In this document: positions 43,488 to 56,000 of the stretch, in pieces
How the letters are laid out: every line of letters begins with the position of its first letter
Numbering within the stretch: the stretch's first letter is position 1
Assembly (NCBI GenBank): GCA_963989385.1
Contig: OZ022499.1
Coordinates: forward strand, 102,532,786-102,596,785
Reading direction: 5' to 3'
From: Ctena decussata
Lineage: Eukaryota > Mollusca > Bivalvia > Lucinida > Lucinidae
DNA: 64,000 nt
The notes under the pieces: generated by a model
Told to the model about the DNA's origin: nothing
The model's input: the letters and a program-made list of their open reading frames with translations, nothing else
The model's database searches: none
Position numbers and translations under genes: made by a program

Positions 43488-45208
43488 TAGGGATGGGTAT
43501 CGCCACTGAAAACCGTATCGCGATTAGAGCTGCAACGATTCACCCAACGACCGATTCGATTTCAGACACCTCGATTCGATTAATTCGATTCGATTCATGA
43601 TTGATTTTATGCTACCTTAATTCATCATGTTTATCACTTTATTTTGTTATATTTACACTTCTATTTATCTTTGGGTGCATCTTTGAGCACAGGTTTCTGC
43701 AAGTCATCGTTAGACGCCATTTTGATAACCCTACCGATAAGGAAACGAAACACCCGTATTGATTGGATGACCTAATTATTACTGACCAATCGTACGTTAC
43801 GTTATAAACAGCGTTATAATATTAAGAGCGGGTCTAAAACACGGACTTCCGTTTTAATTGAGGGCCCATGCGGGGTATTCTGAATCGAATCGAAATTAGT
43901 GGAGTTGTTATCGGAATCGAATCGGCCCTTGTGAATCGGATTTTCGATGCATCGAAGTGAATCGTTGCACCTCTAATCGCGATATATCACGATACACTGG
44001 TCTGCATCGGGATGTGTATCACGATACATCGCGACTTCCTTTTCAGTTCGTACATCTATGTTAGTTGCTTTTACTGTGTTGTTTGCTTCTGTCTTTTATT
44101 AAATGATTGTAATAAAAAATGAACATCCCATTCTTTACCTGTTTATTTTAACACCAAAAAAAATAAATAAAAATAACCAGCTCCTGTACTCTATTAATAA
44201 AATGCAACTGTTACAAGTCTGCTTTACTAATTGACTTACTTACTGACCTGACCCTAGTCTCCATGCTTCTAGTGCATGACTTCTTTGTTATTTTGCACTG
44301 ACCCAGTTTTACCCCAAGGCGAGAATGAAAAAAGCATGCAGATTTCAACACCGGTTGTCATCAAAGATCAAAGGAACTGACACATGTCTGAAGTCTAGGT
44401 GAATTATTTTATCAGTGACATGAAAAGGAGATACACTAAATAATCGGACAGTAATTGCTGAGTAAATGTTGTAGAGCCAGATCAAACAACTCCTTGGAGC
44501 AGTGTGATCAGGATCTGCAATGTATGTCAACTAAATAATGAAACTTCCCATAAGTGAAAATGTACTAAGATATACACACACAAAACAAATGTTCAAAAGA
44601 TGTTCGAATATTTAAGTTATGAATGGGATTATGTGTCAAAATGATCATACCATTGGAGTGATAGAATCAATTGGATACTAACAAAAGGATGAAACTGGAC
44701 ATTATTACATACAATCACGGTAATTTTTGTTTACATCTGTCTTTGTATGTGAACATTAAGGAGATAAAAGACATAAGAGGAAGCGAGTCTCCAGTAAAAG
44801 TAAACAAACAAACCTGTTTTTAAAGACTATATTGGCTTTAATTGACTCAACTACCTAGATCCGTTTCATGGAAAAAGAATATTTTGGGAAAAAATACTAA
44901 TGAATTGAAAAGGAAACTGTTACAGTACTTCACTTTCCCCAGCATAAACATAACCTTTGACCTCAAAAACCAATAATCAAATGGGAATTAACAGGCAAAT
45001 GTGTTTGTTTACTTCCACGGTTTGGAAGCAGAGATGGGGAAGGTATAGGACTGTGTTAATCAAAAGCATATAAAACATTTTCACGAGAATGTCCGGAAAC
45101 TTCCGTAATTTACCGAGCGTACCGGTATGGCCGAACCGTATCATGATTTGTATCGTGGCAATTTTGAATCACGATTTACCGGTATACCAGTAATATCGCG
45201 CACCCCTA
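43488..45208. mobile_element. hAT element, non-autonomous, CTTATTAT duplication
   Basis: Exact 8-bp duplication CTTATTAT (43480-43487, 45209-45216). The ends TAGGGATGGGTATCG and (reverse) TAGGGGTGCGCGATAT are inverted, followed by CCGTATCGCGAT / CACGATAC-type subterminal words on both sides. No transposase: 1,721 bp, of which 451 bp is a second hAT. An 8-bp duplication and TAGGG-TG ends are hAT features. Confidence 0.85.
43525..43975. mobile_element. Nested hAT MITE, ATCGCGAT duplication
   Basis: Exact 8-bp duplication ATCGCGAT (43517-43524, 43976-43983). Inverted ends TAGAG(C/G)TGCAACGATTCAC, with ATTCGATTCGATT-type subterminal repeats. It lies within the left arm of the hAT element at 43488-45208, so it is younger than that element. 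Confidence 0.85.
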
Positions 45209-45213
45209 CTTAT

Positions 45214-47302
45214 TATGCCCCCAATTTCGGAGAAATTGTGGGGGCATATTGGTTTGGGCCTGTCCGTCCGTCTGTCCGCTATCTATAAGTCAAGAACTGT
45301 AAGAGCTAGGAGCTTGAAACTTTATACACATGATCAGTATGAAAAATAAGCGAACACGTTTTTTTTCTTTTTTCCGCGGGTCACATATTTCAAGAGTTAT
45401 GCCCCTTTTTCGACTTAGCCTGTTGAGCCTTGTGAACAAAATATCTCAAGAACCCCTGATGCTACGATCATGAGGTTCTGCAGGATGGCAATGCCCATGG
45501 TGTAGATGACCTGATTAACTTTAGAAACAAATCCGTGAATTTTTGACCGAGTTATGCCCCTTTTTTGACTTAGTGCATTGTAAGCCTATGGAACCTTGTG
45601 AACAAAATATCTCAAGAACCCCTGATGCTAGGAGCATGATTTTTTGCAGGAAGATACTGCCTGTGGTGTTGATGACCTGATTAACCCTTGAAAAAAAAAA
45701 TCATGAATTTTTGATCGAGTTATTCCCCTTTTTCAACTTAGTGCATTGAGGCCTATGGTACAAAGGTACCCTTACATATAATAAAGATTAGTAAGAGCTA
45801 GGAACTTGAAACTTTATACACATGATCAGTATGGAAAATAAGCAGACCCATATTTTTTATGTTTCCGCCGGCCATGTATTTCCAGAGTTATGCCCCTTTT
45901 TCGACTTAGCCTGTGGAACCTTGTGAACAAAATATCTCAAGAACCTCTGATGCTAGGATCATGAGGTTTTGCAGGGTGAGAATGCCCAAGGTGTAGATGA
46001 CCTGATTAACTTTTGAAACAAATTCTTGAATTTTTGACCGAGTTATGCCCCTTTTTCGACTTAGTGCATTGTGAGCCTATGGAACCTTGTGAACAAAATA
46101 TCTCAAGAACCCCTGATGCTAGGAGCATGATATTTTGCAGGAAAATGCTGCCTAAGGTGTAGATGACCTGATTAACTTTTGAAAAAATTTTGTTGATTTT
46201 TTATCGAGTTATTCCCCTTTTTCGACTTAGTGCATTGAGGCCTATGGTACAAAGGTACCCTTACATATAATAAAGATTAGTAAGAGCTAGGAACTTGAAA
46301 CTTTATACACATGATCAGTATGGAAAATTAGCAAATTATCTGGAGAACCCCTGATGCTAGGAGCATGATTTTTTGCAGAAAGATACTGCCTGTGGTGTAG
46401 ATGACCTGATTAACTTTTGAAAAAAAATCATGAATTTTTGATTGAGTTATGCCCCTTTTTCGACTTAGTGCATTGTAAGCCTATGGAACCTTGTGAACAA
46501 AATATCTCAAGAACCCCTGATGCTAGGAGATTGATATTTTGCAGGAAGATACTTCCTAAGGTGTAGATGACCTGATTAACTTTTGAAAAAAATCGTAAAT
46601 TTCTTATCGAGTTATGCCCCTTTTCCGACTTAATGCATTGAAGCCTATGGTACAAAGGTGCCTTTACATCCAGCCAAGAACCGTAAAAGCTAGGAACTTG
46701 AAACTTTAAACACGTGATCAGTATGAAAAATAAGCGAACACGTGTTTTTTCTTTTTTCCGTGGGTTACATATTTTAAGAGTTATGCCCCTTTTTCGACTT
46801 AGCCTGTGGAACGTTGTGAACAAAATTTCTCAAGAACCCCTGATGCTAGGAGCATGATTTTTTGCAGGAAGATACTGCCTGTGGTGTAAATGACCTGATT
46901 GACTTTTGAAAAAAAAATCGCGAATTTTTGATCGAGTTATGCCCCTTTTTCGACTTAGTGCATTATTTGCCTATGGAGTGAGTGAGTGTTTTGGGTTTAA
47001 CGGCCCTTTGAGACAGTATTTCAGTCTATATCGGGCCGTTTGCCTATGGAACCTTGTGAACAAAATATCTGGAGAACCCCTGATGCCAGGATCATGATTT
47101 TTGCAGGTTGATATTGCCCAAGGTGTAGATGACCTGATAAACTTTCGAAAACAATTCGTAAATTTTTGACTGAGTTAAGCCCCTTTTTCGACTTAGTGCA
47201 TCGAAGCCTATGGTACAAAGGTACAAGCATTATTGGATGAACCTTTTTTAGAGGAAAGAATATGGTTGGGGGCATAGTGTTTCATAAACACATTTTCTAG
47301 TT
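45214..47302 (+). mobile_element. Helentron-like tandem-cored element, TATGCCCCC family
   Basis: Starts with the hairpin TATGCCCCCAATTTCGG...TGTGGGGGCATA, then GTCCGTCCGTCTGTCC, then about nine diverged units of 150-200 bp (TCAAGAACCCCTGATGCTAGG, GATGACCTGATTAAC, GAGTTATGCCCCTTTTTCGAC). It ends GGGGGCATA, then the hairpin GTGTTTCATAAACAC and TTTTCTAGTT. CTTAT flanks it (45209-45213, 47303-47307) within LINE coding sequence, a possible 5-bp duplication. Non-coding. Confidence 0.75.
46983..47041 (-). mobile_element. Truncated SINE copy with 12-bp duplication
   Basis: A 60-bp insert with GTGAGTGAGTGTTTTGGG at one end and TATCGGGCCG at the other, flanked by TTTGCCTATGGA on both sides. It belongs to the repeat at 18487-18722. 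A 12-bp duplication and a (CACT)n tail on the minus strand fit target-primed reverse transcription. It is inserted in a core unit of the 45214-47302 element. Confidence 0.75.
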
Positions 47303-47742
47303 CTTATCTACAATGGCAAGATTATTGTGGATTTTGTAGAATAGAGACAGAGAAAGAGAAGCCTGCTGTTGTCTTTCCTGCAGGTCTGGCCATTGGAGTT
47401 CTAACATTTCTCCCACATGGCTTTGATTGCGCCAGCGCATACAGGTCCAACGAGCAGCAGTCCTCTGTACTTTTTCTATTCTGTTAATATCTACTTGGTG
47501 ATGGGGCATCCAAACTGGTGCTGCATATTCTAATTTGGGCCGGACCAGAGTTTTATATGCAGCAGACTGTATTTCCTTTGATGCAAAAGTCAAGTTTCTA
47601 CGAAGGAAACCCAAAGTCTTTGTATCCTTACTGGTAATTTCATTGATGTCATGACCCCACTTGAGGTCATCCGTAATTTTGACTCCTAAATATTTGGCTG
47701 AAGATACATTCTCAAGTCTAGCAACCCTATCTCGACTGGGGC
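47303..47742 (-). pseudogene. LINE RT fragment, upstream half of a split copy
   Basis: The minus-strand frame contains AKYLGVKITDDLKWGHDI, TLGFLRRNLTFASKEIQSAAY, TLVRPKLEYAAPVWMPH and EKVQRTAARWTCMRW, the RT thumb region of a CR1/L2-like LINE, and ends IHNNLAIVDK at the insertion point. Joined to 43275-43487 the frame continues. 5' truncated near 47742. Confidence 0.85.
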
Positions 47743-47808
47743 ATATTTAAGGCTTCAATTTCTATAGCATTCATTAGTCATAATTTATTTATGCTGTAAG
47801 ATTTTAAT

Positions 47809-50800
47809 CAGGGCTCGGGAACACCTTATTTCTTTCGGTCCCAGACCAAAATTCAGAAATTTGGACCGATTGGAAACAGCCCAAAGCCCCCAAAAATCGG
47901 TCCGATACTGGCCCAATACTTAGGCAGTTTTCTCCGACTCGTCCTATAATTGTTACATATGGCCGTTTGATCTTGTCCCGACGTATGAAATATCGCCACT
48001 GTCTTTAAAATTCTAGCACGTGTCATATCTAATCGGATTAACACAGGTGTTAGCCAGACGAAAAGACCGCCTACGGACCAATCGAGATTGTCCGTATGGA
48101 GCACTGAACCACATGTCGGACCGCCTACCTGTCAATAACAAGTGTCATAATGACGCGCACTCTTACGACAGTCTGCAATGGACGGACGCTCCGTTACTGC
48201 GGCTATGGATTCATTCCGCTGAGGTGCGGGGACAACGTCGATATGAGAATTGAAATACTACTACTACGACAGTCTGCAAAACAACTTATCAAAATAACGA
48301 TGACTGGGCTTTGGGATGAAAGGTGTCCATCTCTTTTCACGATCGCGAGAATGTAACTGACCTGTATGTGTAGGGCGTATGGCGACTTCAAAAGTTTGTA
48401 AATGTATCCATAATAGATGAATGCTGACGAATGTATTGACAAAGTCTGTCCGAAGTTCATTCATATTTGCATTTGCCCTTACAACGGATAGTCTTTCATG
48501 TTCCATACTGTCTGCAATGGAGTTTTTAGGAATACGAACCTATTCTGCAAAAAGTGTAGATTCAAAACGAAGATACATTGTTAATATTAATAGTCACTAT
48601 TTCCGACGCGTTATGGTCTACGCTCTTGTAAAAATATACAATGTTTTGAATAACGGAACTATAAAATATGAAAATGGAAACGTCCATTTCACCGATTTCC
48701 TAGTTGTATCGTCATATCGTCATGCAGACCAGTGCGAAAATAATGCCTATGAGTGCACAAAAATAGCGCATTTTGATCAGGGTCTACGCAGTTACCTATA
48801 TACATATATGTATTTATAGGTCACTGGTCAGACCGTCTGCGCGATTATTATATTGGGTATAATACTGACGGTAGCGTTGATATGCAATTACCCGCTCGTT
48901 TATGGGTCATGCACGTTTTGTCTTTGATGTAAAGATAAAAGACACCGCTGTGAGTATAACTCTAACCTGTAATACGGCTAAAGGTACCTAAGTACACACA
49001 CAGATGACTAAAAATCGTATCAGCCAGCGCAACTAAGCAGTCAGACCAGCCTTTCTTGTTTGCATCTAACATGAATAATAATGAATGGCGACCTAGCGAC
49101 AACCGAATACTTCGGGTCCGTAAGTCAATATTTCCGACGCGGCCCATTCGGCGGCAGTGGAGGGGCAATTAAGCAATTTGGGTAAGTTAAACAGTACAAC
49201 CATCGTAACTTGGGCGAGTTAATGCTCAGGATTTACGCATTGTTCACAAACAGGAATGACCGTCAGTTTTAATGATATGGGCTTGAACAGGTTGTCTCCC
49301 CTGTCCACCTGTCAATCAAGTGTGATGTCTTCTATCACGTCCGCTTTGCCTACGAACATGTTCTAGTCTTGTATTTGCTTTTACATGCGTCGCTAAACGT
49401 CTTAAAATGTTTGAAACCAAGAACTCCACCAAACACAACAATGTACGACCATTGTACGGAAATCGGGATTAATTCATAGGACTTCGCTTGTTGTCATTAG
49501 TTTTCGTGACAGGTATCAATGTTTTTTCCAATGGAAATTAGTTAGGTGATGACGTCATATCGGCTGGACTGATTCATTTTTAGCTCGCCTGAACGAAAGT
49601 TCAGGAAGAGCTATTGTTGTTACCACGGCGTCCGCGTCAGCGTCCGCATCGGCGTCCGGATTGGATGTTTAGGTTAAAGTTTTTCAAAGACCTATATCTC
49701 CTTAACCCATGGATGGATTCTTTTGATACTTGCACTGTAGTTAGATATTGGTCTAAGGTTTAATATGGTACCACCCCCACCCCACTCCGTGACCTTGATG
49801 TCAAGGTCATGGACTTAGAAAATTGGAATTTTTTTTGGACTGGATGTTTTGGTTAAAGTTTTATAAAGCCCAATATCTCCTTAACCCATGGATGGATTCC
49901 TTTGATACTTGCACTAAAGTTAGATATTGGTCTAAAGTTTTCGAAGGTACTACCCCCACCCCCCTCTGTGACCTTGATGTCAAGGTCATGGACTTAGAAT
50001 ATTGTCTTTTTATTGATTGGATGTTTTGGTTAAAGTTTTTTAAAGACACATATCTCCTGAACCCATAGATGAATTCTTTTTATATTTGCACTGTACTTAG
50101 ATCTACAGAGTACTACCCCAACCCCGCTCAGTGATCTTGATGTCAAGGTCAGGGACTTAGGAAATTTTTGGCTTTTTTAAAGTTTTGTAATTGCAAACTG
50201 ATTCATAATGCTTTGCAGAGATTTAGTTTATACTTGAACTGATGTTAGACTCTTTTTTGAGTTTTTACAAAACACCTTATATTTACCCCACTGGATGACC
50301 TGGAAGTCAAGGTCATCCACTTAGAATTTTATCTTAAAGATTTTGGTTAAAGTTTTATATTTATGAAGACATAATTTCACAGTGCCATGATGATGGACTC
50401 AGTTGATACTAATACTTGGACTGATGTTAGATAATGGTTCAGGGTTTTGATACATCCTAGCCCCCCCCCCCCCCCACCTGTCAGTTTTTTACCTCAAGCT
50501 CATGGACTTTGAAATTTCATTTCATTTTTTTTTATTTTATGACATTTCTGAGATAGCTTTTGTTTATAAATGTGTTTTCATTATTATGGACATGCTTGCA
50601 TGAAGTTTTATGCATAGCAGTCCACATAGCCCCCCCCCCCTCTCCCCGTCAGTTTTTTTTACCTCAAGCTCATGGACTTTGAAATTTCATTTCATTTTTT
50701 TTATTTTAATTTTATTTTAAGACTTATTTCTGAGATAGCTTTTGTTTATAAATGTGCTTTCATTATGAACATGCTTGCATGAAGTTTTATGCATAGCAGT

Positions 50801-50894
50801 CCACACCACCATTCGGCTATGTGATGGGCAAGCACCAATTCAGGCGAGCTATGCTGTCAGGCGACAGCTCTTGTTCAATATTTCCCGAGCCCTG
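47809..50894. mobile_element. hAT element, non-autonomous, ATTTTAAT duplication
   Basis: Exact 8-bp duplication ATTTTAAT (47801-47808, 50895-50902) and 13-bp inverted ends CAGGGCTCGGGAA. It is 3,086 bp long with no recognisable transposase; the longest frames (48421-48819 and others) lack any hAT motif. An internal pair TTGGACCGATTGG / CAAAAATCGGTCCGATACTGG lies near the left end. A tandem-cored element (49582-50873) is inserted just inside the right end. Confidence 0.85.
49582..50873 (+). mobile_element. Helentron-like tandem-cored element, AGCTCGCC family, copy 2
   Basis: Starts AGCTCGCCTGAACGAAAGTTCAGG, then GTTGTTACCACGGCGTCCGCG, then four units with CC(T/C)TGATGTCAAGGTCATGGA at a spacing of about 175 bp, C-runs at 50461-50475 and 50630-50640, and ends with CTGTCAGGCGACAG-CTCTTG. 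The same family in reverse orientation is at 8604-9782. Its 3' end lies 21 bp from the hAT right end. Non-coding. Confidence 0.8.
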
Positions 50895-50902
50895 ATTTTA
50901 AT

Positions 50903-51772
50903 GTAGTGACAATGATGGTTAAGGATAAAGTGGTTCTCCATTTTAAAACTTTACAACTGCATTGTTTTGAAAGATAAAGTCATCCCTTGAAACAAAAATG
51001 CTTTGTAAGCCTTCTTTTACATTAGAAAAAAATTCCCCATGGAAATTTTAAGTGATTTTCTCCGCACGCTTAGTCGTCAAAAAAAGTGGTTGAAAATGTC
51101 GGTTCGCGCGCTGTCTCCCCCATGAAAATTTCTGAAAGTTGACAGGTATGAAGTCACCCATCCATCTAGATAGGGCCTAAATTGGCAACAGTTTCCACCC
51201 CCTAGCATTTGTTGCTTCCTATTGCTATATAGGCAGAAACAAATTTTAAAGAGTGGAAAGTGGGCCATATATGCATCCATCCATCATCCAAATATCTTCA
51301 TAATTTAAAACATGTTGTGACCCCTCATTATGGGGTCACATAGAAGAAAAAAATTCCTTGAATTATCCTTGTTACCCCTTCTTATCAGGAGCACTTACTT
51401 GCCCCTTTGATGCCAGGAAAATCTTTTCATGCCTGTGTAGTGTTTCCCCCAGAAATGAAAAAGGACATGGTAAATTTTCTCAGAAAAGGGCACTTTAGCT
51501 TGTGGATCTTGGCAAAAAGGGCAATGTATATGCTTTCATGAAAAGGTCACTGTTTTACTATCATATAAGGTGACTGATAGTAATACTGCTAATAATAAGC
51601 AAAATCTTGTAGTTATTCTTGTAATAAATTATCATACTTATTAGCTGCAGCAGCATCTCTATCTTGAAATGTAGTGAATGGTATAAAGCAAAATACTAGA
51701 GTCTGCATCTGATGATAATGAATATAGAATTTCCATCTGCTCTCTGTATTTTTTCTGTTTTTTATACCCCGC
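50903..51772. other. Intron 1 sequence with a MITE relic
   Basis: GTTGTGACCCCTCATTATGGGGTCAC near 51314-51339 is a hairpin also seen in the MITE at 57809-58002, so a decayed copy is probable between 51290 and 51430. Nothing else recognised. Confidence 0.4.
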
Positions 51773-53050
51773 CACACTTTAGTGGCGGGGTATTATTTTA
51801 TACCTTTCGGTGTCCGTCCGTCCGTCCGTCCGTCCGTGCTCACCATTTCCGATCGATAACTTGAGTATTTATTTACGGAATTTTTTCAAATTTTGCATAC
51901 ATATTGTTATCAGCGATGAGTGGTATGGGATTGTTAATGGGCAAAATCCGTCCATTTTTAAAGGAGTTACTGCCCTTTTTCGTATTGGAAAAATGGTTTC
52001 TGGCCTGTTATTCCTTTACTGTTCATGATATCTGAATGAAACTTCACAGATATGTTGCACATCAAAGGTTACATATTGTGACTAAGGACCGTCACTCTGA
52101 CCTTCCCAGTTTGTGAGTTATCCGCCCTTGATAGGTCTGAAAAAAGGTTTTTGACCTATTGTTCCTTTACTATATGGAATATCTGAATATAACTTCACAG
52201 ATATGTTTCACATCAAAGGTAACATATTGTGACTAAGAACCGTCACTCTTACCTTTCCTGTTTGTGAGTTATCCACACTTGATTGAATTAAAAACTGTTT
52301 TTTACCCGTAGTTCCTTTACTATGTGGAATATTTAAATGAAACTTTACAGATATGTTTCACATCAAAGGTTACATACTGTGACAAAGAACCATCACTCTT
52401 ACCTTTCCAGTTCATGAGTTATCTGCCCTTGATAGGTCTGAAAAATGGTTTTTGACCTGTAGTTCCCTTTCTATATGGAATATCTGAATAAAACTTCACA
52501 GATATGTTTAACATCAAAGGCTTCATATAGTGACTAGGAACTGTCACTCTGATCTTTCCGGTTTGTGAGTTATCTGCCCTTGATTGATCTGAAAAACGTT
52601 TTTTTATCTGTAGTTCCTTTACTATATGGAATATCTGAACGAAACTTCATAGGTATGTTTCACATCAAAGGTTACATATTGTGACAAAGAACCATCACTC
52701 TTACCTTTCCAGTTTATGAGTATTCCCCCTTGATAGATCTGAAAAATGTTTTTTGACTTGTAGTTCCTATACTATATGGAATATCTGAATGAAACTTCAC
52801 TGATATGTTTAACACCATAGAATAGGAAACAGAGTCTCTCAGCTCAAAGAAATGCTTTACAGCCTGATCTAAATCTACACTGGTCAGAATGCTCCACGTT
52901 GTTGGGTGGTTTATATTAATATTTATTTACAGTAAGGACATCATATCTCTGTCTATCTCAGTTCTGTGGCTCTTTAGCTATTATATATCTCAAAAAATAA
53001 GTTAGGATGCACAGCAGTGGCGGGGTATCATGCAGTGCCTGCGGTGCTTT
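51773..53050 (+). mobile_element. Helentron-like tandem-cored element, ATACCCCGCC family, copy 1
   Basis: Starts with the hairpin ATACCCCGCCACACTTTAGTGGCGGGGTAT, then (GTCC)6, then about six units of about 145 bp (TATGGAATATCTGAATGAAAC, CATCAAAGGTTACATATTGTG, GTCACTCT, GTGAGTTATC). It ends GTGGCGGGGTAT followed by a small hairpin and GCTTTTATTA. Non-coding. Copy 2 at 62650-63421. Confidence 0.8.
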
Positions 53051-53079
53051 TATTATGTGTTGTGGTCATGTTTTTTATT

Positions 53080-56000
53080 AGCTCACCTGAGCACGAAGTG
53101 CTCAGGGTGAGCTTTTGGGATACCGTGATGTCCGTCGTACGTGTGTCCGGACGTCCGTCCGTCCGTCCGTCCGTCAACTTTTGCTTGTGTACACTCTAGC
53201 GGGCACAGTTTTGATCCAATCTTTCTGAAACTTTGTCAGAATGTTAATCTCCATAAACTCTAGGCCAAGTTCGAAACTGGGTCATGTCGGGTCAAAAACT
53301 AGGTCACTAGGTCAAATCTTAGAAAAACCTTGTGTACGCTCTAGAAGGCACAGTTTTCATCCAAAGTTCATGAAACTTTGTCAGACTGTTTATCCTCCTA
53401 ATATCTAGGACAAGTTTGAAACTGGGTCATGTCGGACCAAAAACTAGGTCACTAGGTCAAACCATAGTAAAACCTTGTGTACGCTCTAGAGGACACAGTT
53501 TTGTTCCAATTTTTCTGAAACTTTGTCAGAATGTTAATCTATATGAACTCTCGGCCAAGTTTGAAACTGGATCATGTCGTGTCAAAAACTAGGTCACTAG
53601 GTCAAATCTTAGAAAAACCTTGTGTACGCTCTAGAAGGCACCACTTTCATCCAAATTACATGAAACTATGTCAGAATGTTTATCCTCATAATATCTCAAA
53701 CAAGTTCGAAACTGGGTCATGTTGGGTCAAAAACTAGGTCACTAGGTCAAATCATACAAAAACCTTGTGTACGCTCTAGAGGACACAGTTTTGATCCAAT
53801 CTTTATGAAACATTGTCAGAATGTTTGTCTTCATAAACTCTAGGACAAGTTCCAAACTGGATCATGTCGGGTCAAAAACTAGGTCACTAGGTCAAATCTT
53901 AGAAAAACTTTGTGTACACTCTAGAAGGCACAGATTTGATTCAATCTTCATGAAACTTTGTCAGAATGCTTATCCTCATAATTTGTAGGACGAGTTTGAA
54001 ACTGGGTCATGTTGGGTCAAAAATTAGGTCACTAGGTCAATTCATAGAAAAATCTTGTGGACGCTATAGAGGACACAGTTTTGATCCAATCTTTATGAAA
54101 TTTTGTCAGAATGTTTATCTCCATAAACTCTAGTCCAAGTTCGAAACTGGGTGGTGTTGGGTCAAAAACTAGGTCACTAGGTCAAATCTTAGAAAAACCT
54201 TGTGTACACTTTTGAAGGCACAGTTTTGATCCAAAATTCATGAAACTATGTCAGAATGTTTATCCTTATAATATCTAGGACAACTTTGAAACACGGTCAT
54301 GTCGGGTCAAAAACTAGGTCACTAGGTCAAATGATAGAAAAACCTTGTGTACGGTCTAGAGGACACAGTTTTGATCCAATCTTTATGAAACATTGTCAGA
54401 ATGTTTATCTTCATAAACTCTAGGACAAGTTCCAAACTGGATCATGTCGGGTCAAAAATTAGGTCACTAGGTCAAATCTTAGAAAAACCTTGTGTACACT
54501 CTAGAAGGCACAGATTTGATCCTATCTTCATGAAACTTTGTCAGAATGCTTATCCTCATAATTTGTAGGACGAGTTTGAAACTGGGTCAACTCGGGTCCA
54601 AAACTAGGTCATTAGGTCAAATCATAGAAAAACTTTGTGTACGCTCTAGAGGAGACAGTGTTGATCCAATCTTCATGAAACTTTGTCAGAATGTTTATCT
54701 CCATAAACTCTAGGCCCAGTTTGAAAGTAGGTCATGTCCGGTCAAAAACTAGGTCACTAGGTCAAATCTTAGAAAAACCTTGTGTATGCACTAGAAGGCA
54801 TAGTTTTGATCCAATCTTCACGAAACTTTGTCAAGATGTTTATTGTCCACGTTATATGTAAGCCCCCTATGAAACTGAGTCATGTCAGGTGAAAAACTAG
54901 GTCACTAGGTCAAATCTTAGAAAAACTTTGTGTACACCCTAGAGGACACAGTTTTGATTCAATCTTCATGAAACTCTGTCAGAATGTTTATCTTCATGAA
55001 ATCTAGGTAAAGTTTGAAACTGGGCTGTGTCGGGTCAAAAACTAGGTCACTAGGTCAAATATAAGAACGACCTTGTATACGCTGCAGAGGGCACAGTTTT
55101 GATCCAATCTCAATGAAACTTTGTCAGAATGTTTATTCTTACAATATCCAGGCAAACTTTGAAACTGGGTCCTTTCGGGTCAAAATGTGGGTCAAATATT
55201 AGGAAAACCTTGCGAATGCTCTAGAGGTCACAGTTTTGATCCAAACCTATTGAAATTTTGTCAGAATGATCCTCATAATATCTAGGCCAGGTTCGAAACT
55301 GGGTCATGTTGGGTCAAAAACTAGGTCAGATCTTAGGAAAACCTTGTGTACGCTCTAGAGGACACCCTTGTGTACACTCTAGAGGACACAGTTTTGATCC
55401 AATTTTTTTGAAACTTAGTCAGAATATTTATTGTCATAATATTTAGGCCAAGTTTGAAAGTAGATCATGTCGGGTCACAAACTACGTCACTAGGTCAGAT
55501 ATAAGAACGACCTTGTGTACACTCTAGAGGGCACAGTTTTGATACAATCTTCATGAACCTTTGTCAGAATGTTTATCCTCACAATATCCAGGCCAAGTTT
55601 GAAACTGGGTCATGGCAGGTCAAAAACAAGGTCACTAGGTCAAATCTTAGAAAATCTTTGTGCACACCTAAGAGGGCACAGTTTTGATCCAATCTTCATG
55701 AAACTTTGTCAGAATGTTTATCTCCATAAAATCTAGGTCAAGTTTGAAACTGGGTCATGTGGGGTCAAAAGCTAGGTCACTAGGTCAAATCTAAATTAAG
55801 TTATGCTGCAAGAATCAGAACTAACATTGCACTGATGCCAGCCACAACCTCCTTGGAATACATTAGTTTCACCACAGTGAGATAATGATGCTACCATTCT
55901 ATCATCTGTGTTTGCCTAGTTCAGTCTAGTTCAAATCCATCAAAGGAACTCAACATGAACAGGTACTTTTCGGAGAAGCAACACTGCCATTTTCAGCTCA

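Noticed and set aside
48421..48819. 132-codon frame as a hAT transposase remnant
   Set aside because: No dimerisation-domain or BED-finger motif was visible, and the overlapping frames on the other strand are equally long.
53531..53737. Small protein encoded in the 53-kb array (and similar frames at 2573, 2687, 46428, 49823, 61305)
   Set aside because: Frames follow the repeat period, lack constraint and recur with stops in sister units.
53185..55795. CRISPR-like array of direct repeats
   Set aside because: Units are contiguous, about 145 bp and diverged throughout, with no constant repeat/variable spacer pattern, in a eukaryotic sequence.
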